Source: Stereocaulon alpinum (Eukaryota > Ascomycota > Lecanoromycetes > Lecanorales > Stereocaulaceae). Taken from it: DNA of 64,000 bases. The notes under the pieces are model-generated. The model had not been told where the DNA came from. It ran no database searches and saw only the letters and a list, made by a program, of their open reading frames with translations. Within the stretch, counting starts at the first letter, position 1. The number at the start of each line of letters is the position of its first letter. Below, one piece after another: positions 11,479-22,629 of this stretch. The position numbers and the translations under genes were made by a program. The stretch lies in NCBI GenBank assembly GCA_018257865.1, contig JAEUBA010000019.1, forward strand, positions 186,001 to 250,000. Direction: 5' to 3'.

Positions 11479-11568
11479 GGATGAAGGTTGTAAGTTGAAT
11501 GAAAGTTGTAAGTTGGATGAAGGTTGTAAGTTGGATGAAGGTTGTAAGTTGGATGAAGGTTGTAAGTT
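11479..11568. repeat. 18-bp tandem repeat, five copies
   Basis: Five head-to-tail copies of the 18-bp unit GGATGAAGGTTGTAAGTT occupy 11479-11568; copy 2 differs at two positions. The array begins 20 bp upstream of the copy 3 start codon, so it sits in its 5' leader or core promoter. On the minus strand it is open and would read a His-Pro-Thr-Tyr-Asn-Leu repeat, but the exon structure of the family does not include it. Confidence 0.9.
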
Positions 11569-11685
11569 GGATGAGTTTGTAGACCGAGTGGCCTTGATTT
11601 AACTTTGAAAGGAAGCACTCCAAGCGATCACAAGTTATATGTGTTGCATGAATTGCCACTATCGTGCATGATCCCCGTGTTCGTG

Positions 11686-11694
11686 TGATCAGAT
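11686..11694. promoter_or_regulatory. TGATCAGAT element upstream of cluster copy 3
   Basis: The shared nonamer lies about 227 bp upstream of the copy 3 start. A second word, ATACGGCCGAT, occurs about 45 bp further upstream (near 11739) and is also present upstream of copy 4. Confidence 0.45.
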
Positions 11695-12027
11695 ACTTGA
11701 GCGTGACTAGTGGTACTAGCAGATGTGGTCTATGTCAATACGGCCGATACGAAAGAAGGCAAATTAGAGTCATCTCTCAAATGCTCATATATCGGACATA
11801 TGATGAGCTTGAAACCTCCAAAAATGATAAACACCAGCATCCAGGACCTTTGAATCGCTCGAACTGCTCGCTCACCAGACATTTCACGATCAAAGAGAAA
11901 GGGAAGGCGTGAAGAGCACTGTCAGCAGCCAAAACAAGCAGCAAAGACGACTGCCAGAAGGCGTGCTACACTAGATCAACGCGAGCGAAGCCGCCACCTC
12001 CAATTCCTTCTGTCTAATGCCCTTACA

Positions 12028-12498
12028 TTAGCAATATGGTGGAGGATCTCGATAGCTTGGAGGCGGTGTTCTCTCAATTCTAGACCACCCATTCTTTTCT
12101 CGAGGCACAATTTTCAGATTGACAGAGCTAAACCATCCTTCACGTTCAATAATGCTCCCATCACCATAGGCTGTCCGGCCGTCGCGGGTTTGTAGGCGGT
12201 ATTGAGGATTGCCGGTGTGATCGTGGCGACCTGATTGGATATAGTAAATCTCAGGTAGGTGGCCGGATCTTGACTGGCAGTGGTAGTCGTGGGAAATGTA
12301 TACTGCTTGGCCGATGTAATAGAGGCTATCGAAGAGCTAGGACGATGATTATGTAAACAGAATTAAGATTGGAGGACATAGAATCTGTATTCAACTTACA
12401 GGATTCAGTGCCTCTACTGCCCGTATGTGTCGTTCATGTTCGGCGTGCTCTCGCTCTTTACGAGCGTGATATGCGCGCTCTGATCCCCAACGCACCAT
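12028..12498 (-). CDS. PPxY cluster copy 4: intact small protein
   Basis: This is an intact two-exon member whose exons are too short to stand out as ORFs. Exon 1 is 12498-12400 (33 codons, MVRWGSERAYHARKERE...RHIRAVEALNP). The intron is 12399-12337 (GTAAG..TAG). Exon 2 is 12336-12028, stopping at TAA, and the product is 135 aa. The core is PEIYYIQSGRHDHTGNPQY, then RLQTRDGRTAYGDG and GWFSSVNLKIVP. The tail carries PPPSYRD and ends PPPYC, so again there are two PPxY motifs. Compared with copy 3 it has an extra 8-10 residues between the Gly-rich turn and the Trp, as copy 1 does. No known domain is recognised. Confidence 0.7.
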
Positions 12499-12762
12499 GG
12501 TGGAATGGAGACGTAATCTAGGTCTCAGATTTCATCGCTTGGAAGTGCTTGAACGACCAGTGTGGAAGCTCTGAAGATGAGAATACAAACAAGAGCTCCT
12601 TGTTATCTGAGATCAATGTTTCAAGATTGGAAGGTACTGGGAATCGCATGTTACATCAATTACATGGCCTTCATGGAGTTAGCCAGGACGCAACGTACGA
12701 CGTCCCACCATCATAAAGACGCCCAAAAAAGCCCACGATAAGGATCATGTCCGCATCGCACA

Positions 12763-12771
12763 TGATCAGAT
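12763..12771. promoter_or_regulatory. TGATCAGAT element upstream of cluster copy 4
   Basis: The shared nonamer lies about 265 bp upstream of the copy 4 start, with ATACGGCCGAT close by at about 12799. Confidence 0.45.
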
Positions 12772-13175
12772 GTCATCGAAAAGTTTATGTCTGTGCTGAT
12801 ACGGCCGATTAGCGCCGATTGCCGCAGAAGAAATTATTCTGCAGGGTAGATCAGGGTCAAGTGATATACAGCTGTCATTGAATGACAAGAGATGTACTGA
12901 TACAGTCAAGATAAGAATATTGGTATATAGCAGATTCAGGAATTCGAACAACAGGAGGGGCTTTACCGACTCCATGACTTCTTACAGAATTGAAACACGA
13001 CACTTGTCTCGAATGCCCTAAAGTCAGGCACAGCAGTCTTGCAATCGACGGCAGCAAGTGACTAGCACCTTCGTAAGCTAGAACCACATCTCGGAAGACT
13101 ATGCACGAAACCAAAGCAGAGATTCCGCAAAGAACTTCGGATGCTATTGATCGCTATGACTGTCACACATCATTC

Positions 13176-13600
13176 CTACTGGTATGGCGGAGGGGCAACC
13201 CTCCCCTCAAACCGTGGCGGCTATGTCAGTAAAGCCGGCTCCAAAAGCTTTTCTCTCCATCAGCCCGAAAGCTTTCGGCCGCTATCCTTCTTCAAGCGGT
13301 ACTCATAGAATCCGTGGTTTTCACACACATAGTGAATTCCGCAGATATAGTACTGTTTCGGGCGGCCGCTGCCGTACATCTGGTAATTATCGTAGTCATC
13401 GCCTAGGTGTACCGGAGCATCAACAAGTGATTTGGGGCTCGGCATCTGGGGTAGTGTTAGCGAGTGAGTGAATGGACATAGAGATTGGGATTGTGTAGCG
13501 GGATGGACTTACTGGTACTGTGATGAGGCAAAGGTTTGAAACCTGGTATAATACTCTTCGAGCTCGAGCAGCTTAGATGACTGCTTAGATGACTGCTGTA
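13176..13600 (-). pseudogene. PPxY cluster copy 5: degraded paralogue
   Basis: This is the most diverged member. Part of exon 1 is visible ending at a GTAAGT donor (intron 13512-13446), but I find no start codon that fits the 31-33 codon length of its relatives. Exon 2 keeps KQYYICGIHY, GFYEYRLKKDSGRK and a terminal APPPYQ-stop. Between these, TGA and TAG codons interrupt the same frame, so the PPxY end can only be reached through two stops. It is a pseudogene unless an unusual splice removes them. Confidence 0.5.
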
Positions 13601-14120
13601 AGGCGGAAGGTGGTTGAAATTGTAAGGTGATTTTGTGGAGTAAGGTGGAGTATGGTTTTGGAATGATCCAAGACCACTTCGAGAGTCCTAGAAGAAATGG
13701 TTGGCTTTTCTGGGGGTTCCGACTGGTATGTTGTGTGAAAACCTTATCTACATTCACGGCGCTTGATATCATACCATATGAGCCTGCGACTCATGCTGGT
13801 CAAGTGACTCTGGAGCCGGTTCATTGTTATACAGCTGAGGCGCAGTGTAGTCAAGTGACATTTTCGCAGGTGACACAGACCATAGAATGAGGCTTCATCC
13901 ACCTGATATGTTCCCAGAAACGAAACTCTCATAGCAGGATGATGACAGCTTTTGATAACGATATTAGCTAAAAGTGCCGAATTTTCAGCTGAAGAGAGAT
14001 TGAAAGTATGGAAGTACACAGCTATACAGACATGATAAACTGAAGTCGAAATACGTTTCGTCCATTGCTACTGCCCGCAACTTACAATAGGCTGGACTCA
14101 TGTGCTGTAGCGTACGCAGT

Positions 14121-16184
14121 TCATGCATGCCCGTTCGAAGCGTGCGCCTTTTCCCAATCCTCCAGGATTAGGCTTGCCGCTTTCTCACCAATAGCATAGA
14201 TAGTAGCCTGAGGATGCGCTGCGATATGAAGCGGCATAATGCTTGCGTCCGCGACTCTCAATCCTTTAACTCCATAGACCCTCAATCTGTCATCGATGAC
14301 ACCTCCCTTGACACCTTCCTTGCCACCCATCGAGCAGGTGCCAATGGGATGCCAATCTGTGATGGTCGACTCACGAACCCAGTCGGAGAAATCGAAGTCG
14401 GCGCCTTGGCCTTGGGACGATTTTGCAGGGTAGACACGAGAGACGATGATGTCGGCCAAGGGCTTGGTGGCGCAGATCTTGTCAGCAAACTCCTGGGATG
14501 CAACCATCAGCTTGAAATCGATTTCGCCACCTGGACCTGAATAGTATCTGGGATCGATAACAGGCTTGTCTTCCATGGTTGTTTTCTTCCCGTTTTTCAT
14601 GGCAGGAATGTGGATAGAGCCCTTCGAGAAGGGGTACTGAAGCATCTGCAGCATCGTAGCGTACTTTTTGCCGGGCAGGGACTTAAAATACGGGCTGTAA
14701 TTGCTCACATCGAAGTTGTACTCGATTTGGCCAATGTTCTTGTCTGCGAGTAGGCGGTCTACAAGGATCCGGTCCCGAGGTGTGGATCTGGCGGGGTCCT
14801 TCTTGGATTCAACAAGTAGATGAGAACCAAGGGCGTGGAGCTCCTTGGAGGGGACAAAGTGAGAGAAGGGTAGATAAGAAACAGATGATGGAATAGCTGT
14901 GCGAGGTCCTGTATGCTTCAGTACATACTCTTTGTCTGCAGCTTCGGCTAAAGCAGGGTCTGCGCGAAGGTCCTCCGGTGTTGCGATGGAGGAGTCAATC
15001 TCCACAATCATTGCGGTCACTGCCAACGCGTTAGGATCTCCGAAAACAAATTAAAGCTGGTGCAAGGATACAAAACCACTTACTCATGTGGTCCTGTAGA
15101 TGCTCTCCTACATTCAAATTCTCAACCTTAGTCTCGATACCAGCTGCCTTGAGGATCTCAGGATTGCCAATTCCAGATACTTCGAGTAATTGAGGTGATT
15201 GCACACTTCCACCAGAAATGATTACCTCCCCGTCGACTCGTACAATAAGATCTTGGCCATCATGAGTGAACCTGACACCCTTCGTCACCCACTCGCCTCC
15301 TTCTTTCTCCAATACCACTTCTTTCGCAAAGGCATCAGTGAGGAGCACTAAGTTTGGTCTGTTGGCATTAGGTTTGTAGTATGCAATCGCGGAGTAGCTC
15401 CTCTCTCGTGTATCCGGGGTCACACCAGTGAGGGACGTCCAGCAACCAACATTTGACCCGGAAAAGTGACTGCCATTGGTATCAATGCCAAGCTTATGGC
15501 ATGTAGCATGCCAGTGCTGATGGGACGCTCCATAATGGGCCGAATATACGCTCTGCACTGGGCCTCCTGTACCGTGGTGATTTTTATCGAATATTGATTT
15601 ATGTGCAGCTTGGTGTTCAGCATCTGGTTCATGGAAGTTTTCGGTTTTCTTAAAGAACGGCCTTTACTCCTAATTAGCACTCCGAGTCCCAATTCATATA
15701 CGTTCGAAGAGTTGTCGCATGCTTGCATTTGGCACTATACTGGCTGGAATCATGAGCTTTACGTGCAGAAAAGAGTAACTCACATAAGGGCGTCCCATCC
15801 CCATCCCTCGTTTCCCAATTCTTCCCAAGCATCATAATCCTCTCTACATCCTCTGTTCCAGGTCATAAAGTTCAATGCACTCGTGCCACCCAATACTTTA
15901 CCTCTTGGCCATGGCAACGATCTGCCACCTAAACCAGGCTGTGGTGTTGTTGCAAATTGCCAATCGAACTCGGAGCCTAGAGTCTCTCCGAATCGTCCAG
16001 GTACGTTGATACGGGGGTCATCATACGCGGGAACCCCTGCCTCAAGAATTCCAATGGTGATGTTGGGGTTCTCGGATAAGCGGGTGGCCACTACAAGACC
16101 GGCTGTTCCGCCACCAACTACAATGTGAGTAAATTTGTGCTTAAGGAAAGATTCCACACTTTCTCCAGCCGCGTGTCCGTTCAT
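14121..16184 (-). CDS. GMC (glucose-methanol-choline) oxidoreductase
   Basis: This is an FAD-dependent alcohol or choline-type oxidase/dehydrogenase. Exon 1 is 16184-15784, exon 2 15661-15084 and exon 3 15019-14121. The sum is 1878 nt, giving 625 aa. The FAD-binding motif GGGTAG is at residues 24-29. GMC signature 1 is in the stretch PWPRGKVLGGTSALN, and signature 2 in GGSVQSPQLLEVSGIG. The C-terminal catalytic pair is His550 (in DWHPIGTCSMGG) and His595 (in AAHPQATIYA), both present. The first intron is long for this genome (15783-15662, 122 nt); it is supported by the rebuilt MPFFKKTENFHEP join. There is no signal peptide, so it is probably cytosolic or peroxisomal-like. The substrate cannot be told from sequence. 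No cluster partners for secondary metabolism are adjacent. Confidence 0.85.
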
Positions 16185-17714
16185 AATGGACTAGTAATAT
16201 TTGACCCTTGGTGTTTGTTAAGGCGTCTAAGGAACGCCTCTAGTATTACTGTCTCGTCCTGGAAAGCACTCGACAGAGTACCGGTTGGTTGAGTCTATTA
16301 GCGAAAATCTTGCAAAGAGAAAAGGTAGACAACGAGGAACGAGGGATCTAGAAATACATTTTCTGGTGCTTTACTAGCATGGCGCGGAAGCGGCTTCACA
16401 CGCCTGGTGCATAGAGATAGAACGATGGCGAAAGTAAAAAGTCTTCGAACGGCCCATGCCCCATACGCTAGGCAATGACAAGCCTAGAACAAGCATAGAG
16501 AGGGGAACGTGTGCCTGTTCAGATAGACTTTCAAGGGTGGAGGCCCCTAGAGCTTTAGACTGCCTTTCCGTTGTTCCTGGTTGTTATCGAACTGCAAACC
16601 CTTGTTGGCACAACTCGTACGATACTCCTTATGATAAGCATCGGCTTCCTTGTTTCCGAAGCTAGCCCGAACTCATCATCCTTCAGCAATGGATATCGTT
16701 ATTGTAGCAGATCCATGGTGCATTTGTTACTTTACGTTAGGGGGCTTTGGCGCTAATGGCGCCCGGAGCCGCCCCCGCGGGTAGTGGCCTCGGCTCGCGA
16801 CGCGGCGGACTTTATTTTATTGCCTCCAATGGTTGAAGCTCGAAGTCCTAGCGGGTCGAAGAAGAGCGACGGCTGAAGAAATAAGGGTGAGGCAATGGCG
16901 ACAGTGATAAATCCCACGGCCATTAGCATCAATATATTGCTGATCAGTGCTCGATGGCGTCCCCATCAGGCAGACTCTGAGTCACAATCAACATATCCTT
17001 CAAGACACAGATCATGAAGCTGTATCGCTCTCAAATACTTCGCCAATCCTCAGGCTTTTCGGATATCGACCTCAGTATGGTGTCCTAAGACCTATACCAT
17101 GGGAAAATCTCAATGCATATAGACCAACTCCAGTTCTGCCCCACGGGTGAGGGTTCTGACGGGGTTCCTAAGAGGAAGTAGTGATGCTGCTCCACACGAC
17201 TCCCCCACTAGGTCTCTCCATGTTTGCCTACCATGCTTTCAGAAACCCTTCAAGACTGGCCAGTCCTGGGAGCATGCTGAGTATTGCTGTATTTAGATGC
17301 ACCTACAGTGTGGCGGCAAGCCTCCACAATCTGGCGCATAGAGCCTGAGTACGAGAATATGGTGAATACGGAGTTGGAAAACGCTGTGTACCATGCATCG
17401 CACGGATGGATAAGGAGATGGGAGATTCTTTACAGAAACTGACTGCCGCCTACAGAAGTATACATAACATAGATGAGAGAACAAAGAAGCGCGGATGAAG
17501 GGAACAGAGAGCTTGTGAGGTGGTGTTTTCGAAGTATACACCTATCGCAATATAGATGTATCTCTCGCAGAGATTGTAGAATTCCTACAATGGCCTTCAA
17601 CAAGATTGGGTATAGAGCTGAAAGACCACATCACTCCTCATCATGTCCTTAAGACTCGGCGCTAGAGCTCAACATTCTTTCCCATGTAATCGGACTTCTA
17701 GTCCTTTCACCACG
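16185..17714. other. Intergenic stretch, nothing recognised
   Basis: About 1.5 kb lies between the GMC gene start and the SWD2 stop. Only short unsupported ORFs are present. Confidence 0.5.
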
Positions 17715-18870
17715 TCAAGGCGGCTTCATACCAACATGCTCATCGGGCAACCAAAAGACCACCTCTCTATCCGCAGTAGCACACATGTTGTATCTCGGAT
17801 TCCATTCCACAACGCTCGCCCTCCCTTTACAAGGCAGCACACACATAGCCCTCAACTCCTTCGTTTCGACCTCCACCTGACCCTGCGCATCCCACACAAT
17901 CGCATCTCTTTCTCCACCACTACCACCAATCAGATATCGCCCGTCAGCGCTAAAGCACACGTCCCCTTGCCCTAACGATCCCTGTTGCCCAGGTGCTGCA
18001 CGTAGGTTTGTGGGATGAGATGTAGTACGCACACAGAAGGCGCGAAGGGAACCATCGAAGGCGTCGAGTAGGAGGTGGCCTTGTGCAGCGTTTGAAGCGA
18101 GCAGGAGTGATTTCCCATCATTGGAAAATTCAAGGCGCGTCCAGTCGGGTTTCGGTTGAGCTTTTTGTTGGGGTGAGAGGTAGGGGCGCATGTCGAAGGT
18201 TGCGAAGGGTGGTTTGTCGTAGTTGCGGAGGTCATAGAGAAGGACGCTGTGCGTTGAGGCGGAGGCAATTGCTATGACGGTCGCTGAGGGGTCATAAGCT
18301 GAAAGGTAGGGTGTAGCGAGGTTCAGACGCGCTTGTGGGGAGGCGGAGGAGAGAGACCAGAGGCGCACTGTGTTGTCGATGGAGCAGGAGAGAAATCTAT
18401 CAGCGGATGGATCAAGGGAAAGGGAGGTGACGGGGGCCGTGTGGCCGCGGAAGTAGCGCAGGAAGGCATTATCATGTGTGGAAAGGTAGCGTATGCAGTC
18501 GTCTTCCTTTGTGCTTGCGTAGAGAATTGAAGTAGGGTGGTGCGTAAAGCGGGCGAGATGGGCGCCGTACTTTTGTGAGAGGAGTGTCTTGACTTGTTTA
18601 CCCTCTTTGGCGTTGTACAGGAGGAGGGAGTCGTCGGAGCAGGCGGCGAGGCAGAATTCGCCTGAGTCGTCGAAGTCTAGGGATGTGACTGACGCTTCGG
18701 ATTTCGAGAGTTTGAATTGCTGGAGATATTAGCTTTGCTTGGGTAAAGGTAGAGACGAGTTGAATGGAGGGCACCTTGGTTGGTCGAAGGGTTCCTATGA
18801 CCTCAGAGGTTTTCTGCATAGGCAGTGGTCCGCCTGGAGGTGGTGGAGGAACCACGAGTGGTCCAGCCAT
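17715..18870 (-). CDS. SWD2: Swd2/WDR82-type WD40 protein
   Basis: This WD40 subunit is shared by the COMPASS (Set1) H3K4 methyltransferase complex and the cleavage/polyadenylation factor. Exon 1 is 18870-18775 (32 codons, Pro-rich start), intron 18774-18720, exon 2 18719-17715, giving 366 aa. The frame through exon 2 is open over all 335 codons. WD repeats can be seen as ASVTSLDFDDSGEFCLAACS..LLLYN, then FRGHTAPVTSLSLDPS..SCSIDNTVRLW, and later GDVCFSADGRYLIGGSG..IVWDA. The segment GAHLARFTHHPTSILYAST is characteristic of this family. The last repeat ends VVEWNPRYNMCATAD. The Pro-rich N-terminus is longer than in yeast. Confidence 0.87.
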
Positions 18871-19344
18871 GACAGGGCTTCCTTCAATTAGTACTGTGAG
18901 GGAGAGATAAGCATGTATTCATCAGCGGATATTCATCAATGCTCAGAGCTCCAGTTCTCTTCATGCAAGGGCGTTGAGAGAGCGGACAGCAGCCTACGCT
19001 GCGTAGATTTGCCATTGAGAGTACCAAACTACAACATGGGGAATATTGAGAAGATATGCGGAATATCAATCCCAGCCCTAAGGCTAAGCTCATCTTGGCG
19101 AATAATGTTGCCAGAATATTGTTCGAGGCCTAAGTGGGCCTCAGATGAGCTTTTCTTAGCCTTCCCTACGGAGAAACGAGTACGAACGTGTTGTTGCTGC
19201 TATTCAAGTCTGCTGCCACCTTCTGCAACTGCCACCAACCTCGACCTCCCATCTGCGGGAGCCCTAGAACATACTGGTAACTAAAGGTAACATCCATGGT
19301 CCTGAATGACCTTTGGGTGATGAGGCTCTCCCGGATATTGCCCT

Positions 19345-20213
19345 TCATTTGCAAAGATAGCATTCTCTCCCTTCTCTGTCAAGCTGACCATGGCGTCCTT
19401 GCTGCTGATGCTTTCCCTTGTCCTCCCAACTGTTCCAATGAAACGGCTCAGGATCCTCGATCCATCCCCGAATCTTTCTCAGGCCACAGAAGTCGTTCTC
19501 ACGTTTAGCGCAGTTGTCATCGTAGCTGTCGTCCGTCCACATGTAGGTGCTGCACATGATGTCCGCCTTGCCTTCCTGGCAGCAAGAATCGAGGTCAATG
19601 AATACTGCATGATCGTTCTTATCGAGCATGACATTAGAAGGGTTAACGTCATTGTGGACTAAACCTAGGCTGTGAAGGTTTCGAATGCCTTCCTCGATCT
19701 GCTGCGGGCAACATGGAGATCAAAAGGTCGATTGTCGTGATACATGCGATTGACCAGGGTTTGAGGGTACCTGGTGAAGCACAGACCGGCGATTCGACCA
19801 TCTTCGACGATGCAACCTTGGTATGTAGCGACATTTGAATTTGGTTTGCTGGCAAGTAGATCATATATCTGAGCTTCCTGAAGTAGGATTCGACTCAGCA
19901 GTGTTAGGTTGCTTGGGTTGTAGGAGACCAAGCTCGGGAACTTCTGGTAGCAACCTTTGGGCATTGGAGCGTGTGCTACCATAAGCTTGTCATAAATACG
20001 AGGACGATAGTGTTCGACGGGGATTGGTGTATGTTCTATCTCGAGCTCCGAAAGGTCAACATCGTCAAGGTCTCTTGCTATTCGCTTCAAGCTACGCGCT
20101 TTGTAAAAGTTACCGCCGTTCTGGAGCAGAAACGAGGTATGCGAGAATTCGAATTCATCGTCACCTCCTCCTTCCACTTGAAGATAGATCTCTTGTTGTG
20201 AGATCGCCTTCAT
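19345..20213 (-). pseudogene. Kinase-like fold protein, reading frame interrupted
   Basis: This is a fungal small protein-kinase-like protein. The first part (start at 20213) reads to 19665; it includes the helix LSRILLQEAQIYDLLASKPN and hinge-like GLCFTRYPQTL. The second part continues in another frame with IEEGIRNLHSLGLVHNDVNPSNVMLD, then the metal-site equivalent FIDLDS, and ends in GWIEDPEPFH. The catalytic loop HND replaces HRD and DLD replaces DFG, as in related fungal proteins. The frame change lies near 19709-19712 and is explained by one missing base. Alternatively a 53-nt intron (GTCAAT donor, CGCAG acceptor) would also restore the frame, but it would remove residues that I think are conserved. 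Function unknown. Confidence 0.6.
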
Positions 20214-21475
20214 GTTGTTGCTAGACAAAGGGTCGTTTCTTTTCTTGCCGATTGCATGGTTGACTTGCTCACTTAGCTAGATGGAGCTCGATGTTCTGTG
20301 ACACCTTGTGGCGAAGCAGTCAGTGCTCTCACAGATTGCCTCAGTAGCACTTGGACTTCCGTTACACGGTCTCATATAGGCTGTGTGACATCCTTCTTGA
20401 GACAAATTTCCATATATTATATATCATTTCACCACATAGGAACACATGAAGAGAACGGCCCGATTTTCAAGAGCCGTCGTCTTGATGGCCACAATTGAAG
20501 CTCCTCCGCCATAGAACAACCCCATAATATCCGGACATAGGCTTACGTGGATCGATGGAGCAGCACATACGATCATCGTGCAGCATCGTTCTACAAAGAG
20601 AACTTCTCTTTAGGCTAGCATAGGTTGGCAACGAGCCTCGGTCAGCTATCATCTGAGGCTTTTGATCCATCATTGGGGCTTGTACAAAACGATTATCTCC
20701 AGGTATTGCAAAGATTTGAGCTCATGACCTTTCCTCCCAGCGAGGTATGGAGCCACCGTCCCTTGGTGTTCTATTCCTTGTTCGGCCATCATGTCCTTAC
20801 GCTCTGGAATTTGGCCATGAATCCTACATATTCACCTCTCAACCTTGGGAGGTTTGCCCTTTCCTCCCATCTCATTACGATCCACATGAATGCTGCTGTG
20901 CTTCGTTTGCGTTTGTATATCCAGAGTGTGTCCTAAAACGAAACTGAGGCATTGCCATATTTCGGAGACTTAGCGTTGACGGAGTGTCTTCTTATTCTAT
21001 TGCGGAGCCCTCAGGTATATCTGCAGGATAGTCAATCTTCCCAGCAATCCCAACCTTAGGTATACAAGCGAAAATTGAGCGGAACATGTGTACCATACAT
21101 TTTCGGATGTCGAAACTTCCTCGTCCACAAGAATATTGGATTATATGGAGTGCGAGGTAATTCTTGATGTCCTTTCTTCGAGGCACGCGCTTGGTAGCTC
21201 TCTTCGGGCCTGCAGGAGATCGACCCAGGGCCCCGGGACCTAAAATAGCGCCTGGGTCTTCACCGGCCGAGGGCCGGACGATATTGACTTTCAAGCTCGC
21301 TGAGATTCTTGTACAACAGTCAGCGACGAGCTTCAACTGCCACGCACAATGACAGTAAAGGGCTTGCGATAACATTGAAAATGGTATCTTCATTCGAGTT
21401 ACCCTAACATCCAGCTGCTGTCCGAGAAGGCTTGCCAACTCCAGCACCAATTGGCCCACCTCCCCTGCTCAAAAC
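20214..21475. other. Intergenic stretch, nothing recognised
   Basis: About 1.26 kb. A 155-codon ORF on the minus strand (20992-21459) has no family motif and lies across the promoter of the carrier gene. I do not call it. Confidence 0.45.
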
Positions 21476-22629
21476 ATGTCTACGACTACAGGGTACGTCC
21501 TGAAGGACAAGAGTGGTATGAGGATCAGTATAGAGCTGACGCGATCACAGTGCGTTTATTGCTGGGGGTATAGCTGCTTGCGGAGCTGTGACTGTCACCC
21601 ATCCATTCGAGACTGTCAAAATCCGGTAGATATACACGAGCTCCGAGGACGCAACGAGACTGATCTGAAAATCGGTTAGCTTGCAACTTCAAGGAGAGCT
21701 ACAATCTAAGAAGGATGCGCCCCGGTTATACAGAGGAGTTTTCCACGGCGTGAGCGTCATACTCAGGAATGAAGGTCCGAAAGGTCTATTCCGCGGTATC
21801 GGAGCAGCGGTATGTTACACATGGGCTCAATGCCTCGATGATCACCTGCTCAGACTTTTGGCAGTATGTATATCAGATGATCCTCAACGGCTGCCGTCTT
21901 GGTTTTTATGAACCTCTCCGCAAAGGCGTGACGACTGCTATCTTTCAAGACGCAAACGTGCAGTCCCTAGGCGTCAACATCTTCTCTGGCGCAGCCTCAG
22001 GTATTCTTGGTGCCGCCGCTGGCTCGCCCTTCTTTCTAGTCAAAACACGGTTACAGAGCTACTCTCCCTTCCTCCCAGTAGGTACGCAGCATGGCTACAC
22101 CAATGCGGTGGATGGATTACGGAAGATCAACAGGAATGAGGGGATCAAGGGTCTATATCGTGGAGTGGGGGCAGCAATGGTGCGAACGGGGTTCGGAAGC
22201 AGCGTTCAGCTGCCGACATACTTTTTTGCAAAGAGAAGACTTGTCAGGCACTTGGGTATGGAGGATGGCCCTGCGCTGCACTTGGCTAGTAGTGCTGCCA
22301 GTGGATTTGTCGTCTGCTGCGTTATGCATCCACCAGGTACGCTCCTGCTGCTTCCGAAATCCGACTTTTGCTGACGAAAGGATCCGGAAGACACGATCAT
22401 GTCGCGGATGTACAACCAGACCGGCAATCTTTACAATGGCGTCTTTGACTGCTTGATCAAGACCATAAAGACAGAAGGCTTACTTGCTATCTACAAAGGC
22501 TATTTTGCGCATTTGGCGCGGATATTGCCGCATACAATACTAACGTTGAGTCTAGCGGAGCAGACGAACAGAATTATGCGCAGCGTTGAAGATAGAATAT
22601 TACCGACTACGATCAAGGAGAAGATTTAG
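21476..22629 (+). CDS. OAC1: Mitochondrial carrier, Oac1-like (oxaloacetate/sulfate)
   Basis: This is an inner-membrane transporter of the SLC25 family. Exons are 21476-21492, 21551-21625, 21680-21809, 21865-22336 and 22391-22629. They sum to 933 nt, giving 310 aa, the normal carrier length. The three repeats show the signature PxD/ExxK-type motifs: HPFETVKIR, then SPFFLVKTRLQ in repeat 2, and HPPDTIMSRMYNQ in repeat 3. Matching second-half motifs are GPKGLFRGIGAA and EGIKGLYRGVGAAMVRT. The MSRMYNQ sequence after the third signature is typical of Oac1. The 3' splice of intron 4 uses the second AG (22389-22390), since only that restores HPPDTIMSR. Exon 1 has only 17 nt. Substrate is inferred from family resemblance. 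Confidence 0.83.

Noticed and set aside
11334..11618. 94-98 codon ORFs containing the tandem repeat as coding sequence
   Set aside because: Paralogue exon 1 starts at the ATG downstream of the repeat (11459) and has matching length without it; the repeat ORF is kept only as an alternative.
20992..21459. 155-codon ORF on the minus strand upstream of the carrier gene
   Set aside because: No domain or motif, and it spans the region where the OAC1-like promoter must lie. Likely chance.
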